Notes: generated by a model not told the origin, from the sequence alone. Shown: positions 28,007-37,729, counted from the first letter of the stretch. The stretch is DNA of 64,000 nucleotides from TMED69 sp036130055 (GCA_036130055.1 JAYYOR010000021.1:1-64000); one strand, 5' to 3'. Numbers and translations: made by a program.

Positions 28007-30783
28007 ATAAAGACATGAAATCGCATTTTGACCCTCAATCTATAGAAAAAAAAATTTATCAAGCATGGGAATCTCTTGGGCTATTCCAACCAAAGGGGAA
28101 CGGAAAGAGTTACTGCATAGTGCTGCCTCCCCCGAATATCACGGGAAGTTTACATATGGGTCACGCGTTTCAGGACACCCTGATGGACATGTTAATAAGA
28201 TACAAAAGGCTTCAAGGGTTCAGAACACTTTGGCAAGGAGGAACCGACCATGCAGGAATTGCAACACAAATGGTCATTGAAAGGAAGCTAGAGTCAGAAG
28301 GAACGAATAAAAACAAGATAGGTAGAGAAGCCTTTTTAGAAAAAACATGGGAGTGGAAGAAACAATCGGGGGGCACCATATCAAAACAACTTAGAAGGAT
28401 GGGCGCATCAATTGATTGGTCAAGAGAAAGATTCACTTTAGACCCAGACCTTTCCGAGGCAGTAAAGAAGGTTTTTATTGAATTATTTGATGAAGGTATA
28501 ATATATAGAGGCCAACGTTTGGTTAATTGGGACCCGGTGATTCAAACAGCAGTCTCCGACCTTGAGGTCAACTCTCACGAGGAAAATGGCAGTTTATGGT
28601 TCATTAAGTACGATATTCAAAATAGTTCAGAATCTTTAGTAATTGCAACTACCAGACCGGAAACAATGCTTGGGGATACAGCCGTCGCGGTAAATCCAAA
28701 TGATCCGCGATTTGCTCATCTAATAGGGAAGATAGCCCTTGTGCCTTTAATTTCTAAACCAATACCTATTATAGGCGATGATTATGTTGATATTGAATTT
28801 GGTACTGGGTGCCTCAAGATAACGCCAGCGCACGATTTTAATGATTTCGAGTTAGGGAAAAAACATTCTCTCGATTGTGTAAATATTTTTGATAAATCCG
28901 GACGCCTGAATGAGAACAATCCGGAGAGATTCAAAGGGCTAGATCGATTTATCGCTAGAAAAAAAATTCTTGATGAACTCGAAAAAGAAAATCGTTTAAT
29001 AAAGAGACAAGACCATCAATTAAAGGTTCCAAGGGGTGACCGAACGGGAACTGTAATCGAGCCGTTTCTAACTGATCAATGGTTTGTCTGCGTAGAATCT
29101 CTAGCTAAACCTGCAATAGAATGCGTTAAAAAAGGTCAAATAAAATTTATACCAAAGAGCTGGGAACGCACATATTTCCGATGGATGGAAGAAATAGAGG
29201 ATTGGTGTATTTCTAGACAACTTTGGTGGGGTCATCAAATACCCGCCTGGTACGATAAGGAAGGTAACATCTATGTGGGGATGGATGAGGAAGATGCTAG
29301 AAAACGATCTGGCGTTAAAAAAAACAATTCGATTCAGTTGACCCAAGATACAGACGTTTTGGATACATGGTTTTCTTCTGCATTATGGCCATTTACAACT
29401 TTAGGGTGGCCAAAGAAATCTAAAGAGCTGGAAGAAATGTATCCGACCGACGTTCTCGTAACGGGATTTGATATTATTTTTTTCTGGGTAGCCAGAATGA
29501 TCATGATGGGACTAAAATTCACTAAAAAAGTGCCCTTTAAAGAGGTATATATACATGGTTTAGTCAGAGACTCAGAGGGAAGTAAGATGTCAAAAAGCAA
29601 AGGCAATATTCTTGACCCACTTGACCTCATAGATGGGATTGATCTGCAAAATTTAATTGAAAAACGAACCTCTTCACTAATGAAACCAGAAGCGAGTAGT
29701 AAAATAGCAGGTGATACAAGAAAGGAGTTTCCTAACGGGATTCCTCCTTACGGAACGGATGCTCTCCGAATGACTTTTGCGGCAATGGCTACCCAAGGCC
29801 GAGATATCCGTTTCGATTTAGGTCGGATTGGCGGCTATAAAAATTTTTGCAATAAAATTTGGAACGCAACAAGATTTGTTTGTAGCATTACGAATAAGCA
29901 CAGTATCAGTCAGCAGCATAGCTGCGACCTCCTTCCAGTGGAAAAATGGATAGAGCTCGAGTTATCCTCTGTCGAATACGATTATAGCCAACATTTAGAT
30001 AAATATAGGTTTGATTTAGCAGCAAATGTGATATATGAATTTATTTGGGACAAATATTGTGACTGGTACATCGAAATGGTCAAAATATTTCTTTACGAAG
30101 AGGAGATTCCTACAAGCAGAAAAGAATCAATTGCTATTAATCTTGTGAGCAACTTACAAAGAGCACTAGTAACCTTACATCCAATAATGCCTTTCATTAC
30201 AGAAGAGCTATGGACTATCCTTGAAAAAGAAAGAGGATCACAACAAAAATTTAGCGAAATAATAGTAAAACCACCAAGCAAACCAAAAAAAATTAGTCTC
30301 GAAGTTGCTAATATCAAAATGCTAATGGCTTTCATATCAGAAGTCAGAAAATTAAGAACAAGCCTAAGGGCCAAACCAAACCAAAAAATTAACATTTACA
30401 TTGATAATAATGAAAAAATCAAGTACTTAGGTGAGCTTGACAATATTAAAACCATAAAAAAATTGGTCAATGCAGACAAGATAATATTTACTAAACCAAA
30501 TCAACAGAAAAATACGATAATTTCTGGCCTTTTTAATGAAGAATTATTTTTCGTAGAATTAGATAGCACTATAAGCGAAAAAGAGGCACTTTCAAGACTA
30601 AATAAAACCAAAATTGAGTTAGAAAACCAATTAGCGCAATCACTAAAAAAAACAAGAAATGAAGAATTTTTAAAAAAAGCTCCACCTTCGGTTGTTAAAA
30701 AAGAGAAAAACAAACTAAAAGAATTAAATGAAGCCTTAAAGAAGACACAGGGACAACTAGAAAAAATCCTTAATCGAAATTAG
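28003..30783 (+). CDS. valS: Valyl-tRNA synthetase
   Basis: Class Ia synthetase charging tRNA-Val, with an editing domain. HIGH appears as HMGH in [14 protein letters not shown] (near residue 52). The CP1 editing insertion contains [15 protein letters not shown]. The KMSKS motif is in [14 protein letters not shown], followed by the anticodon-binding domain and a C-terminal coiled coil (about 860-926) with alternating Lys/Glu. 926 residues. The GTG at 28003 overlaps the holC stop as GTGA; an ATG at 28015 is the alternative and would lose only four residues. Confidence 0.96.
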   Translation: MNKDMKSHFDPQSIEKKIYQAWESLGLFQPKGNGKSYCIVLPPPNITGSLHMGHAFQDTLMDMLIRYKRLQGFRTLWQGGTDHAGIATQMVIERKLESEGTNKNKIGREAFLEKTWEWKKQSGGTISKQLRRMGASIDWSRERFTLDPDLSEAVKKVFIELFDEGIIYRGQRLVNWDPVIQTAVSDLEVNSHEENGSLWFIKYDIQNSSESLVIATTRPETMLGDTAVAVNPNDPRFAHLIGKIALVPLISKPIPIIGDDYVDIEFGTGCLKITPAHDFNDFELGKKHSLDCVNIFDKSGRLNENNPERFKGLDRFIARKKILDELEKENRLIKRQDHQLKVPRGDRTGTVIEPFLTDQWFVCVESLAKPAIECVKKGQIKFIPKSWERTYFRWMEEIEDWCISRQLWWGHQIPAWYDKEGNIYVGMDEEDARKRSGVKKNNSIQLTQDTDVLDTWFSSALWPFTTLGWPKKSKELEEMYPTDVLVTGFDIIFFWVARMIMMGLKFTKKVPFKEVYIHGLVRDSEGSKMSKSKGNILDPLDLIDGIDLQNLIEKRTSSLMKPEASSKIAGDTRKEFPNGIPPYGTDALRMTFAAMATQGRDIRFDLGRIGGYKNFCNKIWNATRFVCSITNKHSISQQHSCDLLPVEKWIELELSSVEYDYSQHLDKYRFDLAANVIYEFIWDKYCDWYIEMVKIFLYEEEIPTSRKESIAINLVSNLQRALVTLHPIMPFITEELWTILEKERGSQQKFSEIIVKPPSKPKKISLEVANIKMLMAFISEVRKLRTSLRAKPNQKINIYIDNNEKIKYLGELDNIKTIKKLVNADKIIFTKPNQQKNTIISGLFNEELFFVELDSTISEKEALSRLNKTKIELENQLAQSLKKTRNEEFLKKAPPSVVKKEKNKLKELNEALKKTQGQLEKILNRN

Positions 30784-30794
30784 AGAACACTGGT

Positions 30795-31472
30795 ATGTTA
30801 AGAAAAATAACAGAAGAAATAAAAAGTATTTTTAAACGAGATCCGGCGGCTAGAAACACACTCGAAGTTATTCTTTGTTATCCAGGATTTCAAGCCGTTT
30901 TAATTTATAGATTTAGTAACATAATATGGAAAGCAAAACTCAAACTTGTCGCACGAATCATCGCTAATTTCGGTAGAATAATTACTGGAATTGAGATACA
31001 TCCGGCCGCAAAAATAGGGAAAAACCTTTTCATAGACCATGGGATCGGTGTTGTTATTGGTGAAACCGCGGTGATTGGAGATAATTGTACCCTATATCAT
31101 GGGGTCACACTTGGTGGAGTAAGCTGGGAGAAAGGCAAGCGCCATCCTACTTTGGGTGACGACGTAATAATCGGTGCTGGTGCGAAAGTCCTTGGACCAA
31201 TTACATTGGGTGATGGTTCTAAAATTGGCTCTAATGCGGTAGTTCTGCAAGATATACCAAAAAATACGACTGTTGTTGGTATTCCAGCAAGAACCGCAAA
31301 CAAATATAGTGGCCAAATCATTGAAAATAATAACGAGAACAGCGATTTTAGACCTTATGGTCAGATTCCAGGTCTTTCAGACCCAATTGATGAAACCATA
31401 AGCTCACTACTCACTAAAATAGAATTGCTTGAAAAAGAACTTTTAGATATTAAATCGATGCATGAAAAGTGA
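30795..31472 (+). CDS. cysE: Serine O-acetyltransferase
   Basis: Acetylates serine with acetyl-CoA, committing it to cysteine. The left-handed beta-helix of hexapeptide repeats is evident, with catalytic [11 protein letters not shown] and the CoA-binding [20 protein letters not shown]. 225 residues: the N-terminal helical domain is shorter than in E. coli CysE, as in many non-enteric forms. It directly precedes iscR as in many gammaproteobacteria, which is sensible because cysteine is the sulfur source for the SUF genes downstream. Confidence 0.93.
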   Translation: MLRKITEEIKSIFKRDPAARNTLEVILCYPGFQAVLIYRFSNIIWKAKLKLVARIIANFGRIITGIEIHPAAKIGKNLFIDHGIGVVIGETAVIGDNCTLYHGVTLGGVSWEKGKRHPTLGDDVIIGAGAKVLGPITLGDGSKIGSNAVVLQDIPKNTTVVGIPARTANKYSGQIIENNNENSDFRPYGQIPGLSDPIDETISSLLTKIELLEKELLDIKSMHEK

Positions 31473-31501
31473 TCCAATCAGTAGAAATTTTCGCATAACC
31501 T

Positions 31502-31526
31502 ATGCCTGACCAATTTAGTCTGTTAT
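31502..31526 (+). promoter_or_regulatory. IscR type-1 binding site upstream of iscR
   Basis: The 25-base stretch matches the E. coli type-1 IscR consensus ATASYYGACTRWWWYAGTCRRSTAT at 21 of 25 positions by my hand alignment. It keeps both half-site cores (TGAC and AGTC) with the correct spacing. It overlaps an extended -10 promoter and ends 22 bases before the iscR ATG, the position used for autorepression in E. coli. The IscR protein that follows keeps its Fe-S ligands, which type-1 binding needs. Confidence 0.75.
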
Positions 31527-31529
31527 TAT
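31521..31529 (+). promoter_or_regulatory. Extended -10 promoter of iscR-suf
   Basis: TGTTATTAT gives a TGn extended -10 followed by TATTAT (31524-31529). No good -35 is present, as expected for an extended -10 promoter. It overlaps the IscR site, so bound IscR would block RNA polymerase. Transcription would start near 31536, leaving a short leader with a GGAG ribosome-binding site before the ATG at 31549. Confidence 0.5.
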
Positions 31530-31548
31530 TCAGTCATTTGGAGCAATT

Positions 31549-31998
31549 ATGCGTCTTACCACCAAAGGCAGATATGCTGTTACCGCAGTCTTAGATGTTG
31601 CTTTATACGAAAGTGACGGACCCGTGTCTGTTGCGGATATCGCAAAAAGAAGAGGCCTATCTCTTTCTTATCTTGAAAAGCTTTTTTCTCACTTAAAGAA
31701 AAAGGGGTTAGTATGTGGAAGAAAAGGTCCGGGAGGTGGCTATATGTTATCGGAAAGTAGTCATCTGATTACTATTGCAGACATCATAGACGCGGTTGAC
31801 GAGACTGTTGATGCGACCAAATGCGGAGGGAGCAAGAATTGTACGGGTCAAGGAAGGTGCATAACTCACGATCTTTGGGCTAATCTAAGCAACGAGATAA
31901 GAGGATTTTTGGAAGGGATATCTATTTTCCAATTAGCTTCAGAACAAAAAAATAAATCAGACATAATACACGAAAGAAACGTAAAAAGCTTTATATAG
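31549..31998 (+). CDS. iscR: Fe-S cluster regulator IscR (Rrf2 family)
   Basis: Dimeric winged-helix regulator that senses Fe-S status; with a 2Fe-2S cluster it represses its own operon. 149 residues: Rrf2 helix-turn-helix at about residues 25-60 (SVADIAKRRGLSLSYLEKLF), wing GRKGPGGGYML, and the cluster ligands Cys92, Cys98, Cys104 and His107, the same numbers as in E. coli. A type-1 box lies just upstream. Here it heads a suf, not isc, operon. It is followed after nine bases by the A-type carrier gene. Confidence 0.95.
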   Translation: MRLTTKGRYAVTAVLDVALYESDGPVSVADIAKRRGLSLSYLEKLFSHLKKKGLVCGRKGPGGGYMLSESSHLITIADIIDAVDETVDATKCGGSKNCTGQGRCITHDLWANLSNEIRGFLEGISIFQLASEQKNKSDIIHERNVKSFI

Positions 31999-32007
31999 AA
32001 AGATATC

Positions 32008-32355
32008 ATGACAATTCAAATTACAAGCAAAGCCGCCGCGCACGCAAAAAAATATTTAGAAAATAACGGTAAAAACAATTTCCTTAGAATAGGAATCACT
32101 ACAACGGGGTGTTCTGGATATATGTATCAAGTAACGACTTCTGACAAAAAAGAAACCAACGACGTTGAATTTTTCTCGAATGGAGTAAAAATTTTGACTA
32201 CTAAATTAAATTATAAACTTTTAACCGGTCTACTTATAGATTTTAAAAAAGAAGGAATTAACGAAGGATTTTCTTTTAGAAATCCAAACGCTGATGCAAC
32301 ATGCGGATGTGGAGAAAGTTTCTCACTTAATTCCGATGATAATAATAAGGTGTAA
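32008..32355 (+). CDS. sufA: A-type Fe-S carrier (SufA/IscA family)
   Basis: Scaffold/carrier that receives clusters from SufBCD and hands them to apoproteins. 115 residues with the three invariant cysteines Cys35 (TGCSGYMY), Cys99 and Cys101 (CGCGESF), spaced exactly as in IscA/SufA. Named sufA from operon position immediately before sufB. Sequence alone cannot exclude that it derives from an IscA retained when the rest of isc was lost. Seven bases separate it from sufB. Confidence 0.88.
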   Translation: MTIQITSKAAAHAKKYLENNGKNNFLRIGITTTGCSGYMYQVTTSDKKETNDVEFFSNGVKILTTKLNYKLLTGLLIDFKKEGINEGFSFRNPNADATCGCGESFSLNSDDNNKV

Positions 32356-32361
32356 ACAACG

Positions 32362-33810
32362 ATGAGTGTTGATACAAATGAATTAGACAAAATAACCTCT
32401 AGTACCTACAGTGCAGGATTTTATACCAAAGTGGAGAGCGAAAGCTTACCTCCGGGCCTAGACGAGGATACCATCAGAGCAATTTCAGCAAAGAAAAATG
32501 AACCCGACTGGTTGCTCGAATGGCGGCTAAAAGCGTACGAAAACTTTTTGCGAATGAAAGAGCCTGAATGGGCAGATGTGAGTTATTCACCGATAAATTT
32601 ACAGGAAATTTCTTACTATTCGGCGCCAAAATCAGATGACGATAGGCCTAAAAGTCTCGATGAAATCGACCCTAAAATCATAGAAACATACGAGAAACTT
32701 GGAATCCCTGTAGAAGAGCAAAAAATGCTAGCAGGAGTTGCGGTAGATATGGTCTTTGACAGCGTCTCAATTCATACCACCTTCAAGAAAAAACTTGCAG
32801 AAGCTGGAGTAATATTTTGTTCATTCTCGGAAGCAGTGGAGAATCACCCTGAGTTAGTTAAAAAGTATCTAGGAACAGTCATACCAACCAGGGATAACTA
32901 TTTTGCAGCACTAAATTCAGCTGTCTTCTCGGACGGTTCTTTTGTTTATATACCGAAAAACACACGTTGCCCGATGGAACTTTCTACTTATTTTCGAATA
33001 AACGCTATGAATACTGGTCAGTTCGAGAGAACTTTGGTAATCGCTGACGAAGGTAGCTACGTCAGCTATTTAGAGGGGTGTACTGCGCCAATGAGAGATG
33101 AAAATCAGCTTCATGCCGCAGTTGTTGAGCTAGTTGCACTTCAAGATTCTGAAATAAAATATTCGACTGTTCAAAACTGGTATCCTGGCGATGAAAACGG
33201 AGTCGGAGGTATATTTAATTTTGTCACCAAGCGTGGAGACTGTAGTGGCGATAACTCGAAAATTTCTTGGACCCAAGTTGAAACAGGTTCAGCTATAACT
33301 TGGAAATATCCTAGTTGTGTCTTGAAAGGAAAAAACTCAATAGGCGAATTTTACTCCGTAGCCTTAACCAACAACAAACAGCAGGCTGACACTGGAACAA
33401 AAATGGTCCATATCGGCGAAGGATCAAGTTCCACTATAATTTCGAAAGGTATATCTGCAGGTAACAGTAAAAACGCGTACCGTGGCTTAGTCAGAATGGC
33501 TAGAACGGCAAAGAACGCAAGAAACTTTACACAGTGCGATTCCTTGTTGTTAGGTAGTAAATGTAGCGCACAAACCTATCCATATATAGAAAACAAAAAC
33601 AACTCATCAAAAATAGAACATGAAGCATCAACATCAAAAATTAGTGATGATCAACTTTTTTATCTCAGAAGCAGAGGTATATCTGAAGAAGATGCAATAA
33701 ATCTAATAGTGAACGGTTTTTGCAAAAAAGTTTTTCAAGAACTACCAATGGAATTTGCAGTTGAGGCACAAAAACTCCTTGGAATAAGCCTTGAAGGCGC
33801 CATAGGATAA
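32362..33810 (+). CDS. sufB: Fe-S cluster assembly protein SufB
   Basis: Core scaffold subunit of the SufBC2D complex, where the nascent cluster forms. 482 residues. The SufBD beta-helix fold shows [18 protein letters not shown] and [20 protein letters not shown]. The conserved C-terminal [27 protein letters not shown] carries the functional Glu/His region. Second structural gene after sufA. Followed by 22 bases containing a micro-ORF that overlaps the sufC start. Confidence 0.96.
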   Translation: MSVDTNELDKITSSTYSAGFYTKVESESLPPGLDEDTIRAISAKKNEPDWLLEWRLKAYENFLRMKEPEWADVSYSPINLQEISYYSAPKSDDDRPKSLDEIDPKIIETYEKLGIPVEEQKMLAGVAVDMVFDSVSIHTTFKKKLAEAGVIFCSFSEAVENHPELVKKYLGTVIPTRDNYFAALNSAVFSDGSFVYIPKNTRCPMELSTYFRINAMNTGQFERTLVIADEGSYVSYLEGCTAPMRDENQLHAAVVELVALQDSEIKYSTVQNWYPGDENGVGGIFNFVTKRGDCSGDNSKISWTQVETGSAITWKYPSCVLKGKNSIGEFYSVALTNNKQQADTGTKMVHIGEGSSSTIISKGISAGNSKNAYRGLVRMARTAKNARNFTQCDSLLLGSKCSAQTYPYIENKNNSSKIEHEASTSKISDDQLFYLRSRGISEEDAINLIVNGFCKKVFQELPMEFAVEAQKLLGISLEGAIG

Positions 33811-33815
33811 ATGCG

Positions 33816-33833
33816 ATGGATACTAAAAAATAA
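33816..33833 (+). other. Five-codon micro-ORF (MDTKK) coupled to sufC start
   Basis: ATG at 33816 follows an AGGA-type ribosome-binding site in the sufB end. It reads five codons and stops at TAA 33831-33833, whose last A is the first base of the sufC ATG (TAATG). sufC itself has no good Shine-Dalgarno. A ribosome translating the micro-ORF would terminate on the sufC start. It may be chance. Confidence 0.35.
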
Positions 33834-34585
33834 TGCTTTCTATAAACAATCTACACGCCTCTGTCGCGAACAATTCTATCTTAAAAGGCCTTGATTTAGA
33901 GATCAGAGCTGGAGAGGTGCATGCCATAATGGGACCTAATGGCTCGGGCAAGAGCACGCTTTCACACGTGATAGCCGGAAAAGATGGTTATTCGATAACA
34001 AAGGGTACAGCTAAATTCAATGGGGAATCCATCCTCGACATGTCTCCCGAAGATAGGGCAAATATAGGCATATTTTTGGCTTTTCAATACCCCGTAGAGA
34101 TACCCGGAGTTAATAATATCTATATGCTAAGAGAAGCGCTTAACAGTAAACTTAGACACGCAGGACGGGATGAATTGTCAGCCGCAGAATTTCTTAAATT
34201 TGTTAGAACAAAGGTTGAAGCTTTGGGTCTAAACGACAGTTTGCTCAACAGACCTGTCAACGATGGCTTCTCCGGGGGAGAGAAAAAAAGAAACGAAATA
34301 TTTCAGATGAGCGTCTTAGAACCATCGTTAGCAGTACTCGACGAAACCGATTCCGGACTGGACATTGACGCACTAAAAGTTGTTTCCGATGGAGTAAATT
34401 CTCTTCGACAAGATAACCGAGCTTTCGTAATTATAACTCACTATCAAAGACTGCTTGATTACATAGTACCTGACTTTGTTCATGTCTTATACGATGGAAG
34501 AATTATCAAATCAGGCGATAAAAATCTTGCTAAAGAACTCGAAGTGAGAGGTTATGATTGGCTAAAAAATAAGAGCGCAAGTTAA
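33833..34585 (+). CDS. sufC: Fe-S cluster assembly ATPase SufC
   Basis: ABC-type ATPase that drives conformational change in SufBD. Walker A GPNGSGKS at residues 34-41, Q-loop AFQYPVEIPG (the SufC form), signature FSGGEKKRNE, Walker B LAVLDETDSGLDID, and the switch histidine in ITHYQR. 250 residues, family length. ATG at 33833 overlaps the stop of a five-codon ORF. The stop is followed at once by the sufD ATG. Confidence 0.96.
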   Translation: MLSINNLHASVANNSILKGLDLEIRAGEVHAIMGPNGSGKSTLSHVIAGKDGYSITKGTAKFNGESILDMSPEDRANIGIFLAFQYPVEIPGVNNIYMLREALNSKLRHAGRDELSAAEFLKFVRTKVEALGLNDSLLNRPVNDGFSGGEKKRNEIFQMSVLEPSLAVLDETDSGLDIDALKVVSDGVNSLRQDNRAFVIITHYQRLLDYIVPDFVHVLYDGRIIKSGDKNLAKELEVRGYDWLKNKSAS

Positions 34586-35854
34586 ATGTTATCGTTAATC
34601 AAACAAGTTAGCGGGATTGATCCGACTGTTCCAGCCTGGTTACGTTCTAGACGAAACCTAGCATCCGAGCAAATCCAAAAGATACCATTTCCAAGTAACA
34701 GACAAGAACATTGGAAGTATCTTCCAATGGATAACCTAAAAAATTCAAATTTTGAGACCATAGGCAATGAAAACATTCCAGATGATCCAGAAAATTTATT
34801 TCAATCCATTCTGAAAGACGAATCATATAAAATATTTCTGATAAATGGCGAAGTAATCAAAATCGATCCCCGATTAAATTCGTTTCTCAAAGTAAGCCGA
34901 TTTCTAGATTGTTTAAAATTAGAGAAAAATTTTTATAAAGCCCTTTCAAAACCGGAAACATCCGATCCTTATTTTTACTTTCTGAACACAGTAATGCAAA
35001 AAGATGGCCTGCTAATCGAAATTCCAGAAAACCTTGTGCTTGATTTGCCAATACACATTATTTATTTGGGACCCACTAAATCACTTACGGTGAGTTCACC
35101 AAACCTGATTATTCAGATATCGCCAAACTCTTCAGTCAAACTGATAGAAGAGTTTCATGATACGGAAACCACCAACACATTAACAAATACGGTCACTCAC
35201 ATAGAGATAGGAAGCGATTCAAATGTGACACATGATCGGATAGTCAAGGCAGGAGCAGAAAATTTTCATTTTGGACAGTTGAATTTTGAACTAGGAAGAA
35301 ATGCAAAATTACGTTCCAACTCTTTGGCAGTTGATGGAAAAATTACAAGAGTAGACTTGAACGTTAACCTGAACGAAAAAGGAAGTGATTGTGACCTAAA
35401 AGGGTTATATCTAATTAAAAAAAAGTGCATTGTAGACCATCATACCGCTATATTTCATAACTCAGAGCTAACAAAAAGTTCGGAATTGTACAGAGGAATA
35501 ATTAATGGTAACGGACTTGGAATTTTCAATGGCAAAGTTGTCGTCAAAAAAGATATATCAAGAATTGCAGCAAAACAATACAACAACAACCTCCTCCTAT
35601 CAGACAGGGCAAGCGCAAATACGAAACCTGAACTTCAAATTCATTCGGACGATGTGAGTTGCTCGCATGGCGCAACAATTGGTCAGCTTGACACAGAATC
35701 GCTATTTTACCTGAGGTCTAGAGGGATAAAACTAGAACAGGCACAACTTCTTATGATAAAAGGTTTTATACAAGAAGTACTATCAGAAAATTATCAATTT
35801 TACAGTGAAAAATTTATATCTAACTCTTTAGGCATAGAAAAGAATATAACATGA
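34586..35854 (+). CDS. sufD: Fe-S cluster assembly protein SufD
   Basis: Paralogue of SufB forming the SufBC2D scaffold and assisting iron entry. 422 residues. The N-terminal helical region has SNRQEHWKYLPMDNLK, then the beta-helix, and the signature [29 protein letters not shown] with the functional Cys-Ser-His near residue 360. Abuts sufC with no spacer and overlaps sufS by four bases (ATGA), so translation of sufC-D-S is likely coupled. Confidence 0.95.
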   Translation: MLSLIKQVSGIDPTVPAWLRSRRNLASEQIQKIPFPSNRQEHWKYLPMDNLKNSNFETIGNENIPDDPENLFQSILKDESYKIFLINGEVIKIDPRLNSFLKVSRFLDCLKLEKNFYKALSKPETSDPYFYFLNTVMQKDGLLIEIPENLVLDLPIHIIYLGPTKSLTVSSPNLIIQISPNSSVKLIEEFHDTETTNTLTNTVTHIEIGSDSNVTHDRIVKAGAENFHFGQLNFELGRNAKLRSNSLAVDGKITRVDLNVNLNEKGSDCDLKGLYLIKKKCIVDHHTAIFHNSELTKSSELYRGIINGNGLGIFNGKVVVKKDISRIAAKQYNNNLLLSDRASANTKPELQIHSDDVSCSHGATIGQLDTESLFYLRSRGIKLEQAQLLMIKGFIQEVLSENYQFYSEKFISNSLGIEKNIT

Positions 35855-37098
35855 ACCAGAAAAAATCCGATAGCAAAAGTAAATTTAATGAGTCATTAGT
35901 CCGAAAAGATTTTCCTATTTTAAATAAAAAGGTCAACGGAAAAAAACTAGTCTACGCAGACAGCGCAGCAACAACGCAAAAACCTACCCAAGTTATTGAC
36001 AAAATAAATAATTATTATTCTAGTCAAAATGCTAATGTTCATAGAGGGATTCATGCGCTAAGCGAAGAAGCAACAAGGGAGTTCGAAAAATCTAGAGAAA
36101 TAATAGCCAATTTCATAAACGCTAATTCGTCAACCGAAATAATTTTTACAAAGGGAGCAACCGAATCGATCAATCTTGTAGCTCAAAGTTTCGGAGAAAA
36201 ATTCATAGAAAAAAATGATGAAATACTTATATCGACAATGGAACATCATTCAAACATCGTGCCATGGCAAATCCTCAGCCAAAGAAAGGATGCTAAATTA
36301 AAAATTATACCCGTATCAGACAATGGTGAAATAATCATTGATGAATTAGAAAAGCTTGTTACTACGAGAACGAAAATAGTAGCTCTAAACCACGTGTCAA
36401 ATGCTCTTGGTACCATAAATCCAGTTACTAAACTTACGAAAATAGCAAAGAAGTTTGGGGCTAAGGTCTTGATCGATGGAGCACAAGGCTGCGTAAATGA
36501 CTTAGTCGATGTCCAACGAATTGGATGTGATTTTTATGTGTTTTCTGGGCACAAAGCCCTTGGACCAACGGGGATAGGTGTGCTATATGGTCGGCAGGAT
36601 CTACTTGAGGATATGCCTCCTTGGCAAGGAGGTGGAGATATGATCAAAAAAGTCACTTTCGAGCAAACGACTTTTAATGATTTACCCTACAAATTTGAAG
36701 CGGGGACCCCAAATATCTCCGGAGCCATCGGACTTGCCGAAGCGTTAAAATATCTTTCAAAAATTGGGTTAACCGAAATAATAACACACGAGAAGGAACT
36801 ATTAGAAATGGCAACCAAACGAGCGTTAGAGATCCCTAATTTAAAAATTATTGGTCAAGCCGAAAATAAGGCAGCCATAATATCATTTATAATAGATGAT
36901 GCACATCCTCAAGACATCGGCACCCTTTTAGACCAACAAGGAGTGGCAATACGCTCAGGGCATCACTGTGTCATGCCTCTTATGGAAAGATTCGGATTAG
37001 AGGGAACAGCGAGGGCATCCTTTTGTTTATATAATAACGAAGAAGATGTAAATGCGGTGTTTGACGCCGTTGAAACCGCAGCAAAGTTACTGAGTTAA
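35851..37098 (+). CDS. sufS: Cysteine desulfurase SufS (group II)
   Basis: PLP enzyme taking sulfur from cysteine as a persulfide. PLP-lysine Lys235 in FSGHKALGPTG and active-site Cys373 in IRSGHHCVMPLM. The RxGHHC context and short loop are those of SufS, not IscS. 415 residues with an N-terminal MNQKKSDSKSK extension. Group II enzymes normally need SufE or SufU to accept the persulfide, and neither is in this window. Overlaps sufD by four bases. Confidence 0.95.
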   Translation: MNQKKSDSKSKFNESLVRKDFPILNKKVNGKKLVYADSAATTQKPTQVIDKINNYYSSQNANVHRGIHALSEEATREFEKSREIIANFINANSSTEIIFTKGATESINLVAQSFGEKFIEKNDEILISTMEHHSNIVPWQILSQRKDAKLKIIPVSDNGEIIIDELEKLVTTRTKIVALNHVSNALGTINPVTKLTKIAKKFGAKVLIDGAQGCVNDLVDVQRIGCDFYVFSGHKALGPTGIGVLYGRQDLLEDMPPWQGGGDMIKKVTFEQTTFNDLPYKFEAGTPNISGAIGLAEALKYLSKIGLTEIITHEKELLEMATKRALEIPNLKIIGQAENKAAIISFIIDDAHPQDIGTLLDQQGVAIRSGHHCVMPLMERFGLEGTARASFCLYNNEEDVNAVFDAVETAAKLLS

Positions 37099-37102
37099 TA
37101 TT

Positions 37103-37654
37103 ATGGATATTATAAATTCGACCAGGGTTCTCCTGAGAGATTGCGAAGCGATAAAAATCCCAGACGGGATAACGGGAATTTTAAAAAAAGGACTAAATGT
37201 AAGTATAACCCAAGCACTAGGAGGCTCCCTAACCGTCGAATTTAATGGAAACCTTTACAAAATCAAAGTAGAGGATCGCGACGCTGTAATAGACTCAGAA
37301 GAATCGGACATTAGCCAATCCCTCAAAAAACACCCAACCAAAGAAATAGTGATAGAGGATATTTGGGAAATATTAAGAACATGCTATGACCCAGAGATTC
37401 CTATAAACATCGTAGAATTAGGTCTGGTCTATAGATGTGAGATTCATAAAAAAGACAACAACATCAATGTCGAGATAGACATGACACTGACTGCGCCAGG
37501 GTGCGGTATGGGTCCATTCATTGTAGACGAGGTGCAAACAAAAATTTCGGCGCTGCCCGATGTTGAGGAAGTATCCGTTGAACTTGTATTTGACCCTCCA
37601 TGGAGTCAAGAAATGATGTCTGATGAGGCAAGGCTACAAGTTGGCCTATACTAA
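37103..37654 (+). CDS. sufT: SufT-type Fe-S maturation factor (DUF59/MIP18)
   Basis: Auxiliary factor for Fe-S protein maturation found at the end of many suf operons. 183 residues: an N-terminal family-specific region (about 1-75) is followed by the DUF59 domain (about 85-175). The domain has DPEIPINIVELGLVY, LTAPGCGMGPFIVDEV with the conserved cysteine, and VELVFDPPWSQEMMSDEARLQVGLY at the C-terminus. Four bases after sufS, closing the operon. Palindromic spacer and the ndk promoter follow. Confidence 0.9.
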   Translation: MDIINSTRVLLRDCEAIKIPDGITGILKKGLNVSITQALGGSLTVEFNGNLYKIKVEDRDAVIDSEESDISQSLKKHPTKEIVIEDIWEILRTCYDPEIPINIVELGLVYRCEIHKKDNNINVEIDMTLTAPGCGMGPFIVDEVQTKISALPDVEEVSVELVFDPPWSQEMMSDEARLQVGLY

Positions 37655-37655
37655 A

Positions 37656-37682
37656 TTTACAATTGTAAAAAATGCATTTTTT
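37656..37682. repeat. Two overlapping perfect palindromes upstream of ndk
   Basis: TTTACAATTGTAAA (37656-37669) and AAAAAATGCATTTTTT (37667-37682) are perfect palindromes sharing three bases. They start two bases after the sufT stop and end 12 bases before the ndk -10. They could be operator sites at the ndk promoter or weak AT-only hairpins. The second has A- and T-tracts like a bidirectional terminator but almost no GC stem. Confidence 0.5.
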
Positions 37683-37694
37683 AAATTAAACCAC

Positions 37695-37700
37695 TATAAT
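37695..37700 (+). promoter_or_regulatory. Candidate -10 box for ndk
   Basis: Perfect TATAAT (CACTATAATTG context) 29 bases before the ndk ATG, in the 75-base sufT/ndk spacer. No clear -35 at the normal spacing; that position is occupied by the AAAAAATGCATTTTTT palindrome. This suggests ndk and the genes after it have their own promoter, separate from the IscR-controlled suf transcript. Confidence 0.45.
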
Positions 37701-37729
37701 TGAAAGCCTGTAATTTTAGGGTGCCAGAA

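Noticed and set aside
32008..32355. Naming the A-type carrier iscA or erpA
   Set aside because: Cys35/99/101 spacing fits all three; operon position before sufB favours sufA, but the ambiguity is noted in the entry.
37667..37682. Rho-independent terminator after sufT
   Set aside because: The A-tract/T-tract palindrome has only a TGCA centre and no GC-rich stem, so it would be a very weak hairpin; listed as a repeat instead.
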